In this document: in pieces, positions 17,626-26,456 of the stretch
Layout of the letters: every line of letters begins with the position of its first letter
Position numbering within the stretch: position 1 is the first letter of the stretch
Assembly (NCBI RefSeq): GCF_001984215.1
Contig: NZ_CP019420.1
Span: 3,906,001-3,970,000 of the forward strand
DNA from: Mycobacterium sp. MS1601
GTDB lineage: Bacteria; Actinomycetota; Actinomycetes; Mycobacteriales; Mycobacteriaceae
Length of the DNA: 64,000 bases
Direction of reading: 5' to 3'
Position numbers and translations under genes: made by a program
Notes under the pieces: model-generated
Told to the model about the DNA's origin: nothing
Seen by the model: only the letters and a program-made list of their open reading frames with translations
Database searches by the model: none

Positions 17626-19878
17626 TTGACCGGCAACGATGGGACGGACCAGGGTTTTGTCCCCCTCGGTACCCCCATCGACTTGGACAACTGCGCACGG
17701 GAACCGATCCACATCCCGGGCAGTATCCAGCCGCGGGGTGTGCTGGCGGTGCTCGGTGAGCCCGACCTGGTGATCCGCCAGGTCAGCGCCAACGTTGCCG
17801 ATCTGTTGGGGCGCGAGGTCGAGGATGTTCTGGGGCGGCACCTGTCGGCGCTGATCGGTCCTGTGCAGGCCGCGCGGGTGCAGCAGGCCACCTCTACCTT
17901 CAGCGACCTGGCGCAGCGCAATCCGTTGGAGTGCGAACTCGATGTCGACGGGCAATCCCGCGCGTTCGACATCATCTTGCACCGGGAACCCGGTGTGTTG
18001 CTGGTCGAAGTGGAGGTCGCTCACGGCGAGCGACCGTTCTCGTTCCCCAACACCTACCAAGCCGTGCGTGGCTCGGTGGAGGAACTGAACCGGGCTTCCA
18101 CTCTCACGGAGCTGTACGACACCACCGCCAAAGCGGTGCGCGAGCTCACCGGCTTCGACCGCGTCATGGTGTACCGCTACGACCCGGACTACAACGGCGA
18201 GGTGGTAGCCGAGGCCAAACGTGAGGACCTCAACCCGTTCCTCGGACTGCATTACCCTTCGACCGATATTCCTGCGCAGGCGCGGGCGCTCTATGAGAAG
18301 AACTGGATCCGGCTGATCAACGACGTCGGCTACACCCCGGCGCCGTTGGTGCCCGCCGTGGATCCCGTCAGCGGCGAGCCGCAGGACCTGACGTTCGCCA
18401 CCTTGCGCAGTGTGTCACCCATCCACATCGAGTACCTGCAGAACATGGGCGTGCAGGCGTCGATGTCGATCTCCTTGCTGCGCAACGGGAAGCTGTGGGG
18501 CCTGATCGCGTGCCATCACTATGCCGGCCCGCACCTGCCGCCCTACGGAACCCGCGCCGCCGCCGAATTCCTGGGCTCCACGTTGTCGTTGCGGTTGGTC
18601 GATCAGTTCGAAGACGACCAACTGCGCAACCGACTGTCCGCACAGGCTGTGTTGACCAGGCTGATCGCCGCCATCTTCGATGACCGATTGCCGCTTACCA
18701 CAGCACTTTTGGCCGCACCGAATCTGCTGGATCTGGTGCCCGCCGACGGTGCGGTCGTCAACATCCTCGGCGACCTGCGCTCCTTCGGCACGGTTCCCGA
18801 TGCGGAGGGGGTCGATGCTGTCGTGGCGTGGGCGCGTGGCGGCGATGGCGTGGTGAGCACCGACTGTCTGTCCAGAGAAATGCCGGAGCTGGAGTTGGAT
18901 CCGCACCTGGTTGCCGGCACGCTGGTGGTCAACCTCCCCGACGATCAGTACGTCGTCTGGTTTCGCCGCGAAGTCGTTCGCGCGGTGGACTGGGGTGGTG
19001 ACCCCTACAACAAGTCGATTGCCGTGCAGGAAGGTGCCGATGTCCGGCTGAGCCCGCGCAAGTCGTTCGAGCGGTGGCAGGAGCTGGTGCACGGCTGCGG
19101 CCAACCATGGACGCCGACCGAACTCGAATCTGCCGAGGCATTGCGCAGACAGCTGGTCGAGTCTTTGTATCAGCGCACCCGGGCCGCCCTGCGGGTGGCC
19201 GAGCTGCTGCAGCGCAGCCTGATGCCCGAGTCGCTGCCCGCGGTCGAGAACTGGTCACTGTCAGCACATTACGAGCCCGCAGCCGGCGACAAAGTCGGTG
19301 GCGATTGGTATGACGCGTTCCAGTTGCGCGACGGCAGGCTGATCGTGGTGCTCGGCGACGTGGCCGGCCACGGCATGACGGTGGCCGGCATCATGGCCCA
19401 GCTTCGAAATGTTCTGCGCTCCCAGCTGTTTGCCGGTGCCACCCCGGCCGAGGCGCTGACCCAGCTCAACACATTCAGCCTGCACATGCTGCCGCGGGCC
19501 TTTGCCACCGTGGTGGTGGCGCGGGTGGATCTGGCGACCGGGCAGGTGGAGGCCGCCTCGGCCGGACACCTGATGCCGTACTTGACCAACTCGGTACCCA
19601 CGGCCATTGCCGCCCCGATCCAACTGTCACCCCCGATCGGGGTGGCCAGAGGCGCGGTGTACGCGCCGAGTTTGTTCACCGTCGAGTCGGGGCACGGACT
19701 GGTGTTGTACTCCGACGGCTTGGTCGAGCGCCGTGGAACAGCCATCGACGACGGCCTGGACCGACTGGCGCGCACCCTCGGTGGTGCCGGTGATGTTCCG
19801 GCGTCGCAGATCTGGGCGATGCTGGCGCAGGGATTCGCCGACGACGATGTCACGGTCATGACGCTGCGGCGGGCCTAG
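17626..19878 (+). CDS. bacteriophytochrome with SpoIIE-type PP2C phosphatase output
   Basis: A 750-residue protein with PAS-GAF-PHY photosensory core and a SpoIIE phosphatase. Cys23 in DLDNCAREPIHIPGSIQPRG is the biliverdin attachment cysteine of bacterial phytochromes. The GAF domain has YPSTDIPAQAR (Asp214, the PASDIP aspartate) and SPIHIEYLQNMG (His267). The PHY tongue PRKSF is at residues 477-481. The C-terminal domain, from about residue 545, has GGDWYDAF (Asp560) and VLGDVAGHG (Asp578), the PP2C metal-binding aspartates, and ends FADDDVTVMTL. I start it at TTG 17626, which has GGGAGG 8 nt upstream. It probably dephosphorylates an anti-sigma antagonist or similar target according to red/far-red light. 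No heme oxygenase gene is seen nearby. Confidence 0.9.
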   Translation: MTGNDGTDQGFVPLGTPIDLDNCAREPIHIPGSIQPRGVLAVLGEPDLVIRQVSANVADLLGREVEDVLGRHLSALIGPVQAARVQQATSTFSDLAQRNPLECELDVDGQSRAFDIILHREPGVLLVEVEVAHGERPFSFPNTYQAVRGSVEELNRASTLTELYDTTAKAVRELTGFDRVMVYRYDPDYNGEVVAEAKREDLNPFLGLHYPSTDIPAQARALYEKNWIRLINDVGYTPAPLVPAVDPVSGEPQDLTFATLRSVSPIHIEYLQNMGVQASMSISLLRNGKLWGLIACHHYAGPHLPPYGTRAAAEFLGSTLSLRLVDQFEDDQLRNRLSAQAVLTRLIAAIFDDRLPLTTALLAAPNLLDLVPADGAVVNILGDLRSFGTVPDAEGVDAVVAWARGGDGVVSTDCLSREMPELELDPHLVAGTLVVNLPDDQYVVWFRREVVRAVDWGGDPYNKSIAVQEGADVRLSPRKSFERWQELVHGCGQPWTPTELESAEALRRQLVESLYQRTRAALRVAELLQRSLMPESLPAVENWSLSAHYEPAAGDKVGGDWYDAFQLRDGRLIVVLGDVAGHGMTVAGIMAQLRNVLRSQLFAGATPAEALTQLNTFSLHMLPRAFATVVVARVDLATGQVEAASAGHLMPYLTNSVPTAIAAPIQLSPPIGVARGAVYAPSLFTVESGHGLVLYSDGLVERRGTAIDDGLDRLARTLGGAGDVPASQIWAMLAQGFADDDVTVMTLRRA

Positions 19879-19918
19879 CTTCAGGCAGTGTTCATCCGAG
19901 TGAGTTCACAATGGGTGG

Positions 19919-20593
19919 GTGCGGATTCTGGTGGTCGACGACGAGGTTAGGTTCGCTGACGGGGTGCGACGGGGGTTACAGGCTGAGGGGTTCGCGGTAG
20001 ATCTCGCACACACGGCGGTGGAGGGCCTGTGGCGGGCCAGTGAGATCCGATATGACGCCATAGTTCTGGACATCATGATGCCTGAGATGAACGGCTACGT
20101 CGTGTGCCGCACACTGCGACAACAGGGCAACTGGACGCCCATCGTGATGCTCACCGCCAAGGACGGTGGCTGGGACGAAGTGGAGGGCCTCGACACCGGT
20201 GCTGACGACTACGTGGTCAAACCCGTGGAGTTCCCGGTTCTGGTTGCTCGCCTGCGTGCCCTTATCCGGCGTGGTCGGCCCCAGCGCCCCACTCTGATCG
20301 AGGTCGGGTCCCTGCACGTCAACCCGGCGACGCGCGAGGTGTGGAGGTTGGGCCAACTGGTGCAACTCACCGCCCGTGAGTTCTCGATCCTTCTCTTCCT
20401 GGCTCGTGAGGCCGCGGTGGTGAGATCGAAGCAGCAGATTTTGCAAGGGGTTTGGTCCGACGAGTTCGACGGTGACTCCAACATCGTGGAGGTCTACATC
20501 GCCCATCTGCGGGCCAAGATCGACAAGCCGTTCGGCCTCGACACGATCCAGACCGTGCGGGGTGCGGGATATCGGCTGATCCCCGATGCCTAG
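19919..20593 (+). CDS. OmpR-family response regulator
   Basis: A 224-residue two-component regulator. The receiver domain has the acidic pair VVDDE, the phospho-acceptor Asp51 in VLDIMMPEMNGY and the conserved lysine in MLTAKDG. The C-terminal winged helix has LTAREFSILLFLAREAAVVRSKQQIL and VEVYIAHLRAKID. The start is GTG at 19919. It overlaps the sensor kinase gene by 8 nt, so the two form one operon. The gene follows the phytochrome by about 40 nt and could be co-transcribed with it. Confidence 0.92.
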   Translation: MRILVVDDEVRFADGVRRGLQAEGFAVDLAHTAVEGLWRASEIRYDAIVLDIMMPEMNGYVVCRTLRQQGNWTPIVMLTAKDGGWDEVEGLDTGADDYVVKPVEFPVLVARLRALIRRGRPQRPTLIEVGSLHVNPATREVWRLGQLVQLTAREFSILLFLAREAAVVRSKQQILQGVWSDEFDGDSNIVEVYIAHLRAKIDKPFGLDTIQTVRGAGYRLIPDA

Positions 20594-21923
20594 GCCTTCC
20601 GGTCCGTCGCTGCGGGTGCGGATCACCGCGGCGACGACGGCGGTGGTGCTGCTGGTGTTGACGGCGGGCGCAGTGGTGTTCATCTCGTTGCTGCGTCACA
20701 CGCTGGTCACGGTCCAGGCTCAGGAGGCAAAAGCGCAAGCTGTGCAGATCGCCGAGCGCGCGGCCGGGATCCGGACGGAGAACGCCGCAGAGTTGCTTCC
20801 GCCGTTCGACGGCGACGAGGTGGTGATCCAGCTGCAGGAAGACGGGCGGGTGACAGCCACCGCTGACACCGATTTTGTGGGACTGGGTCCGTTGCCGTTC
20901 TCGGATTCGCAGCAACTGATCGACATCTACGGGCACCGGTATGTCGTGGAGTCCAGCCGAATTGCATCCAGCACGGGTGGGGTCAAGACCGTCGTTGTCG
21001 GTCGATCACTGGAAAGTGAGTACGGAGCAATAGAATTGGTTGCGATTCTGTTCACTGTGGCGGTGCCGGGGGTGAGCTTGTTCGTCGCCGGGCTGACGTG
21101 GATGGTGGTGGGTCGGTCCCTGCGCCCGGTGGAGCGGATCCGTGTCGACGTCGAGTCCATCGCCGAGGACTTGTCCCGCCGGGTGGATCCGCCCGGCGGG
21201 CGTGACGAGATTGCCCGACTGACCAGCACCATGAATCGGATGCTGGACCGCCTCGAGGCAGGTCAGCACAATCAACAGCGGCTGGTGTCCAATGCTTCTC
21301 ACGAACTCCGTTCGCCGGTCGCGGCGATCCGTCAGCACGCGCAGGTCGCACTGCATCACCCTGAGGCCACCGACATGCACTCCCTTGCCTCGGTAGTCGA
21401 CGCCGAGGCTGCCCGGTTGGACGACCTGGTCAACGACCTCCTGCTGCTCGCACGACTCGACGAGGGGCGCGTCCGCAATCGCATCGAAGTCGACCTCGAC
21501 GACATCGTGCTGGCCGAAGCCGGTCGACTGCGCCGCCTGGGAGTCGTTGTCGACACCTCGGGAGTCGGACCGGCGCGCGTACTCGCGGATGAAGGACTGC
21601 TGTTCAGAGCTGTGCGCAACGCAGCAGACAATGCCAGGCGCCACACCCGCACCCGTGTCGATTTCAGCCTCAGAACGCAGGACGGTGAGGTGTTCCTCAT
21701 GGTGGACGACGACGGAGAGGGAGTGCCGGAAGACGATCGAGTCCGGTTGTTCAATCGATTCGAACGACGCGACGACGACCGGAGCCGGCAGCATGGTGGT
21801 GCAGGGTTGGGCCTGGCGATGGTGGCCGAGGCCGCCCGCGACACCGGGGGGAGCGCGCGGTTGGCGAGATCCCCGCACGGTGGCGCCCGGCTGGAGATCC
21901 AGCTACCCGAACACACCGACTGA
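20586..21923 (+). CDS. membrane sensor histidine kinase
   Basis: A 445-residue kinase: transmembrane helix ~16-38, an extracytoplasmic sensor of ~110 residues, a second helix ~150-175, a HAMP linker, the dimerisation helix with His239 (SNASHELRSPVAA), and an ATPase with NAADNARRHT, DDDGEGVPEDDR and GGAGLGLAMV. It phosphorylates the response regulator whose gene overlaps it upstream. The signal is not evident. It converges on mspA, with an 11-nt gap, and so may read out envelope conditions, but this is speculation. Confidence 0.92.
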   Translation: MPRPSGPSLRVRITAATTAVVLLVLTAGAVVFISLLRHTLVTVQAQEAKAQAVQIAERAAGIRTENAAELLPPFDGDEVVIQLQEDGRVTATADTDFVGLGPLPFSDSQQLIDIYGHRYVVESSRIASSTGGVKTVVVGRSLESEYGAIELVAILFTVAVPGVSLFVAGLTWMVVGRSLRPVERIRVDVESIAEDLSRRVDPPGGRDEIARLTSTMNRMLDRLEAGQHNQQRLVSNASHELRSPVAAIRQHAQVALHHPEATDMHSLASVVDAEAARLDDLVNDLLLLARLDEGRVRNRIEVDLDDIVLAEAGRLRRLGVVVDTSGVGPARVLADEGLLFRAVRNAADNARRHTRTRVDFSLRTQDGEVFLMVDDDGEGVPEDDRVRLFNRFERRDDDRSRQHGGAGLGLAMVAEAARDTGGSARLARSPHGGARLEIQLPEHTD

Positions 21924-21934
21924 ATTCCGCTGAT

Positions 21935-22594
21935 TCAGTTCATGTTCCAGGGTTCGCCGTAGGTGGTCACGCTGTCACCGGCCGAGGAGATCAGCCGAGC
22001 GTAGGGGCGCAGCAGCACGCCACCGGCAGCACCGGTCACGGTGCCGTGAGCGTTGGAGACCGCAACTGCACCGCCTGCGCCGGCGACGTCCACGGAGAAG
22101 GTGGCGACTTCCTGGATGCCGGGGCCGTTGCCCAGGTCAGCGGAGATCGACACGCCGGGGAACAGCGGCGGGGTGACGACGGCGGGAATCAGATCCAGCG
22201 CGAAATCTCCGTTGATCGGGTCCAGGGTGCCGTAGTCCTGGCCGTCGAACGCGATGTTCGGGGTGGTGTAGCTGAAGTTGATGCCAACGCCCAGCGACCA
22301 CGGGAAGCCGACCTGGTAGCCGAGCTCCAGGACGCCCTCGAAGTCGTCGGCGCCTTCGCCGGTCACGGCGTAGACAGCCTTGCCGGAGTGGAACCACTCA
22401 CGGGTGAGGCGGTTGCGGTCCAGCGGGAAGACACCGTTGAGGAACGTGTCCCACTGCTGGATGGTCAGGGTGCGACCCTGGCCGTCCACAAGGCTCAGCT
22501 CATTGTCCAAGCCCGCGTGCGAAGTGCCCGTGCTCGCGAACAGCGCCGCGATGGAGGCGATCAACGCCACCAGCACCCGACTGATTACCTTCAT
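21935..22594 (-). CDS. mspA: MspA-family outer-membrane porin
   Basis: A 219-residue precursor with a 27-residue signal peptide (ending GTSHA) and a 192-residue mature chain starting GLDNELSLVDGQ. It is very close to M. smegmatis MspA over most of its length, including LELGYQVGFPWSLGVGINFS and the C terminus SVTTYGEPWNMN. MspA forms an octameric pore for small hydrophilic solutes. In the constriction loop the MspA residues Asp90-Asp91-Gly92-Asp93 read Asp90-Gly91-Gln92-Asp93 here, and the following loop is about 8 residues longer. GGGGAG precedes the ATG by 6 nt. The 218 nt upstream to the MFS gene are non-coding. Confidence 0.95.
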   Translation of the reverse strand: MKVISRVLVALIASIAALFASTGTSHAGLDNELSLVDGQGRTLTIQQWDTFLNGVFPLDRNRLTREWFHSGKAVYAVTGEGADDFEGVLELGYQVGFPWSLGVGINFSYTTPNIAFDGQDYGTLDPINGDFALDLIPAVVTPPLFPGVSISADLGNGPGIQEVATFSVDVAGAGGAVAVSNAHGTVTGAAGGVLLRPYARLISSAGDSVTTYGEPWNMN

Positions 22595-22812
22595 GTTCTC
22601 CCCAGCAGTGTTGTCGTGATTCGTCAGGCCCGACAACACTGTGGAGCCAGGCTTCGCGGCCGGCTCATCGAGACAGCGGCGGGCGTAGCGGGGAGATCGT
22701 TGCACTCTCTGGCTGAACGGAACCTTAAAGAACTGAGGCGGACTCGCCCCGCATCCGTCGCGCGGGAACGTGGCGGTGGTCGGGTTGACCGCCGCCACGC
22801 TCGCCGCCGTAC

Positions 22813-24162
22813 CTAGCGTGTGAGGGGTGCAGGATCGGTATTGGTGCTGTCGGAACCGTGTCGAACCATGTGGTCGCGTGCGAACACCTGCAGGAAAGCC
22901 CCCACCAGTGCGCATCCGGCAAGAACCAAGAAGCACACCACGTAGCCGCCGGCCTCGGTCCAGCCGCCGCTGAAGCCGATCAGCCGGCCCATCAGCAGCG
23001 GGGCGATACCGCCGCCGATGAACATCGCCGTGGTGAGTATCCCGTTGGCAGTGGACACCGCACCCACGGGCGCGGCATCGGATGCGGCGGCGTAGTAGAT
23101 CGGCCAGACCGCGTTGGCGACCAGACCGAAGACCAGCTGGATGGCGACCACCAGCAGCGAGGTGGTGGCGAAGTAGAAACACGCCACGCTGATCGCCATC
23201 CAGACGCCGCAGATGATGATCGTGGTGCGGCGGCCGATCACATCGGACAGTGACGGCCACAGCACCTGGCCGATGACTCCGGTGAGGGCGAAAACCACAC
23301 TGAGAGCTGCTGATTCGGCCAGCGAGAGCCCGACGATGTTGTACAGGTACGCGGGCAGGACGACGTTGATGCCCATGTAGACGATCTGGGTCAACAGCAC
23401 CGTCGTCGCGGTCAGTGAGATGGTGCGGTTGCGGAAGCAGGCACCGATGGGCCCGGGGCCGCCGTCCTGGCGGACGTGTACCGGATCACGGTCCGGCGGT
23501 GTCAGCCCCTGCGCGCTGATGGATTCGTACAGGGTGTCGATTTTGTCCTTGGTGGAGTAGCGGCCCCAGAACAGCATCAGCGGCACGGCCACCAGGAAGG
23601 TCAGGAACAAGGTGTAGGACCAGTTCTCTGCACCGAACGCGGCGATCACCACCGCCGCGGCCAACCCGCTCAACAGCGATCCCACGGGGTAACCGGTGTG
23701 GTGCACGCCGAGGGCGAAGCCACGACGTTCTTTGGGCCACCATTCCGCGGTGTTGCTGATGCCGACGGGCTCTCCCCATCCGGCACCCAGGTTGACGCCG
23801 ATACGCAAGGCGATGAATGCGATCAGATTGGAGCTGACAGCCTTGAAGCCGGACACCAATGACAGCGCGGTGTATCCGATCACCAGTGGAACCTGGAACC
23901 GGGCCCGTTTCCAGCCGCCGCCGTACTTGTCGCTGAGCGTCGAACCGGGGATGGCCAGGATCGCCAGCGAGACCATGATGAGCGACACGATCGCCCCCCA
24001 CTGGTCGGGGCTGAGGTCGAAGGCCTCGGAAATGGTGGGTCCGAGGCGGAGGATGATCTCGCGGTCGTAGGCGTTGAGCACCCAGATGAGCCAGCAGACA
24101 AAGAGTGAAACCCAGGAGTATTTGTGCGTTTTGCGCAGCGAACCGCGACGTGAGGTGGCCAT
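22813..24162 (-). CDS. MFS transporter, anion:cation symporter-like
   Basis: A 449-residue major facilitator with about 12 hydrophobic segments. The start of helix 1 reads VSLFVCWLIWVLNAYDREIIL. The loop 2-3 motif is GSTLSDKYGGGWKRARFQ, and GWGEPVGISNTAEWWPKERRGFALGVHHTGYPVGSLL is typical of carboxylate/sugar-acid transporters such as the ACS and MHS groups. It lies downstream of the SMP-30 gene in the same direction, and the pair is preceded by the shared LacI-type operator. It probably imports the acidic substrate of the cluster. The start has GAGGAA 8 nt upstream. Confidence 0.85.
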   Translation of the reverse strand: MATSRRGSLRKTHKYSWVSLFVCWLIWVLNAYDREIILRLGPTISEAFDLSPDQWGAIVSLIMVSLAILAIPGSTLSDKYGGGWKRARFQVPLVIGYTALSLVSGFKAVSSNLIAFIALRIGVNLGAGWGEPVGISNTAEWWPKERRGFALGVHHTGYPVGSLLSGLAAAVVIAAFGAENWSYTLFLTFLVAVPLMLFWGRYSTKDKIDTLYESISAQGLTPPDRDPVHVRQDGGPGPIGACFRNRTISLTATTVLLTQIVYMGINVVLPAYLYNIVGLSLAESAALSVVFALTGVIGQVLWPSLSDVIGRRTTIIICGVWMAISVACFYFATTSLLVVAIQLVFGLVANAVWPIYYAAASDAAPVGAVSTANGILTTAMFIGGGIAPLLMGRLIGFSGGWTEAGGYVVCFLVLAGCALVGAFLQVFARDHMVRHGSDSTNTDPAPLTR

Positions 24163-24225
24163 GAACGTGTTCCTCGGTGGTGGAAGGGGTAACTCGGAAG
24201 TGGTGTGGAAAGTCCGGTGTTAGCG

Positions 24226-25155
24226 TCAGGCGCCAAAGCGTGGTTCGGCGATGCCCTGCACACCCAGGCCGTGCACCGCGAACAGCGATCCCCGCAGTGG
24301 TCCGTCGTCGGGGAACCGCGGCAGCGGCGGCTTGGCCATCGAGGTGGCGAACAGGATGTCGAGATCTGGGCCACCGAAATTGAGACTCGTGACCTTACGA
24401 ACCGGAAAGTCGATGATGCGGTCGACGCTGCCGTCAGGTGCGTATCGAATGATCTTGCCGCCGTAGACAAGTGCTTGCCAGAGGTAACCCTGCGCGTCCA
24501 CCGTGGCGCCGTCGGCCGCGCCCCCGCTGCTGGTGTCGACCTGGGCGAAGGTGCGGCGATTCGATACGCCGCCGGTGCTCAGGTCGTAGTCGTAGGCCCA
24601 GATTTCGCCCGCCCACGTATCGGCGAAGTAGAGCACCGACCCGTCGGGGCTGAAACACGGACCGTTCGAACAGACGATGCCCTCGTCCAGCACGGTCAAC
24701 GTGCCGTCGGGGTCGAAGCTGTACAGCTTGCCTCGGGCGGCTTCTTCCAGGGTGTCCATCGACCCGAAGACGAAACGTCCTGCCCTGTCGACCTTTCCGT
24801 CATTGAGGCGATTGTTCGGCAGGTCGGCTTCGACCGCGGCCAGTTGCCTCAGATCGCCGGTCTCGAAGGTGAGCCGGTACAGCCCGTCCTGAAGCGCCAG
24901 GATGGCGCCGTCACCGTCGCGGGTGAGCGCCATCGACCCGATTTTTTGTCCGACTTCCCAGGCGCGAACGTTCGAACCCGCAGCCGTGGACCGAAACACC
25001 CGTCCGTCCATGCTGTCGACCCAGTAGAGCAGTTGCTGCCCCTGGTCCCACACCGGGCTCTCACCCAGGGTGGTCTTGACGTCGATGACCACCTCGATGC
25101 GGACGTCCCGGGCTGTGAGCGGGGAGGTGACAGTGGGGGCGCTGCCTTGAGGCAC
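24226..25155 (-). CDS. SMP-30/gluconolactonase-like calcium-dependent lactonase
   Basis: A 309-residue six-bladed propeller hydrolase of the SMP-30/LRE family. Recognisable elements are TLGESPVWDQGQQLLYWVDS (metal-binding glutamate at the first blade), LPNNRLNDGKVDRAGRFVFGSM, CSNGPCFSPDGSVLYFADTW and VRKVTSLNFGGPDLDILFATS. Members open sugar or other lactones. The GTG start has GAAGGAGAG upstream. It is followed by the MFS transporter, 63 nt away, in the same direction, and its upstream region holds the LacI-type motif at 25246-25262. Confidence 0.88.
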   Translation of the reverse strand: MPQGSAPTVTSPLTARDVRIEVVIDVKTTLGESPVWDQGQQLLYWVDSMDGRVFRSTAAGSNVRAWEVGQKIGSMALTRDGDGAILALQDGLYRLTFETGDLRQLAAVEADLPNNRLNDGKVDRAGRFVFGSMDTLEEAARGKLYSFDPDGTLTVLDEGIVCSNGPCFSPDGSVLYFADTWAGEIWAYDYDLSTGGVSNRRTFAQVDTSSGGAADGATVDAQGYLWQALVYGGKIIRYAPDGSVDRIIDFPVRKVTSLNFGGPDLDILFATSMAKPPLPRFPDDGPLRGSLFAVHGLGVQGIAEPRFGA

Positions 25156-25245
25156 GAGGACTCTCCTTCTCGGGGCGGATCCAGGTCAGAGCCGGTGACG
25201 GCCCTGCAGAATCTCGATGGTCGAACGGTAGAAGCGACGGGATAT

Positions 25246-25262
25246 GTTAAGCAACGTTAAGT
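25246..25262. promoter_or_regulatory. LacI-type operator, copy 1
   Basis: GTTAAGCAACGTTAAGT, identical over 17 bp to the site at 29462-29478 beside the lacI-family gene. It contains two GTTAAG units at 10-bp spacing and TTAA arms around a GCAACG core. It lies about 90 bp upstream of the SMP-30 start, near a candidate -10 (TACCGT) on the minus strand. The rest of the 230-nt gap to the acyl-CoA hydrolase gene shows nothing else. Confidence 0.7.
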
Positions 25263-25385
25263 TGTGATCTGGGACATCATGTGGCTCCGATGTGGGATCA
25301 GCCACGATTGCGGCCACTGTGGCACTGAGGTGTTGAGCTGGCCGCACCCCTCATCTGACGAAAAAGCGCAGGGCGACATCGATTT

Positions 25386-26453
25386 TCACCGAGACATCGC
25401 CGATGTGTGTTCGCCGACTTGCGCCGCGTCGGCGAAGTAGGCGTGCACGCTGGCCGCGGACACGGCTGAGACCTCTGCCGGTGCCCACCGCGGAGCGCGG
25501 TCCTTGTCGATGACCTGCGCCCGGATACCTTCCCGCAGGTCATGAGACCGTAGGGCGGCGGTGGAGGTGCAGTACTCCATGGCCAGAGCGTCCTCGCGGT
25601 TGTCGAGTCGTTCCGCGCGCCGGAGTGCCTCCAGCGTCACCGCCACGGCGGTGGGGGAATGACCGGCTATCAAGCGGGCAGCGGCGTGGGCTGCTGCGTT
25701 GTCGTGTGCCTCGAGCGCGGAGATGATCTGCACGATCGTCTCACCCGCGTAACACTCATCGATCCAGGGGTGTAGCGCCAGCTCACTGCCGGGTGGTTCC
25801 TCGGTGTACGCCGCCAGTGCCGCGTCCACTCCGTCGGAGACGATCGCCGCGGTGAAGTCGGCCAGGGCGTCGTGGGGCACGTAATGGTCGGCGAATCCGA
25901 GTGTGATGGCGTCCGCGCCGGTGAACGACGCTCCGGTCAGGCCGACATGGAGCCCGGTGCGCCCAGGCGCCCGCGACAGCAGATAGGTGCCGCCCACATC
26001 CGGTATCAACCCGATGCGGACCTCCGGCATCGCCACCCGGGTGCGGTCGGTGACCACCCTGGTGTTCGCGTGGGCGGAGAGCCCGACGCCGCCACCCATC
26101 ACAATGCCGTCCATGAGAGCCACGTACGGCTTGGGATACCGGCTGATGTAGGCATTGAGCTGGTACTCGTCGTGCCAGAACCGGCGGGCGGCGCAGCCGT
26201 CACCGAGGGCGCTGTGATAGATCGCGACCACATCGCCCCCGGCGCACAATCCGCGATCGCCGGCACCCGAGAGCACCACGGCGGTGATCGCCGGATCGTG
26301 CGCCCAGGCGGTGAGTGTCCGGTGAAGAACGGACACCATGGCGTGGTTCAGGGCGTTGATGACCGTCGGCCGGTTCAGCGTCAGCAGCCCGACGGTGCCG
26401 TCCACCCGGGTCTGCACCTGGCCAGTCGGATCGACCGGCGGTGGATTGGCCAT
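25386..26453 (-). CDS. 3-hydroxyisobutyryl-CoA hydrolase-like (crotonase fold) enzyme
   Basis: A 355-residue crotonase-superfamily protein of the HIBYL-CoA hydrolase branch. That branch is recognised by LCAGGDVVAIY, then HDEYQLNAYISRYPKPYVALMDGIVMGGGVGLS, the RVAMPEVRIGLIPDVGGTY motif with catalytic Glu/Asp, and the long C-terminal domain (WIDECYAGETIVQIISALE). The branch hydrolyses small acyl-CoA esters. It starts 3 nt after the BKACE stop, so it is co-transcribed. In this operon it would act as the thioesterase for the CoA ester released by BKACE. Valine degradation is the alternative role. Confidence 0.85.
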   Translation of the reverse strand: MANPPPVDPTGQVQTRVDGTVGLLTLNRPTVINALNHAMVSVLHRTLTAWAHDPAITAVVLSGAGDRGLCAGGDVVAIYHSALGDGCAARRFWHDEYQLNAYISRYPKPYVALMDGIVMGGGVGLSAHANTRVVTDRTRVAMPEVRIGLIPDVGGTYLLSRAPGRTGLHVGLTGASFTGADAITLGFADHYVPHDALADFTAAIVSDGVDAALAAYTEEPPGSELALHPWIDECYAGETIVQIISALEAHDNAAAHAAARLIAGHSPTAVAVTLEALRRAERLDNREDALAMEYCTSTAALRSHDLREGIRAQVIDKDRAPRWAPAEVSAVSAASVHAYFADAAQVGEHTSAMSR

Positions 26454-26456
26454 GCG

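Noticed and set aside
21935..23260. 441-codon frame containing mspA
   Set aside because: Only the last 219 codons are porin, starting with a signal peptide and a strong ribosome site; the upstream part is antisense-like and overlaps the MFS gene.
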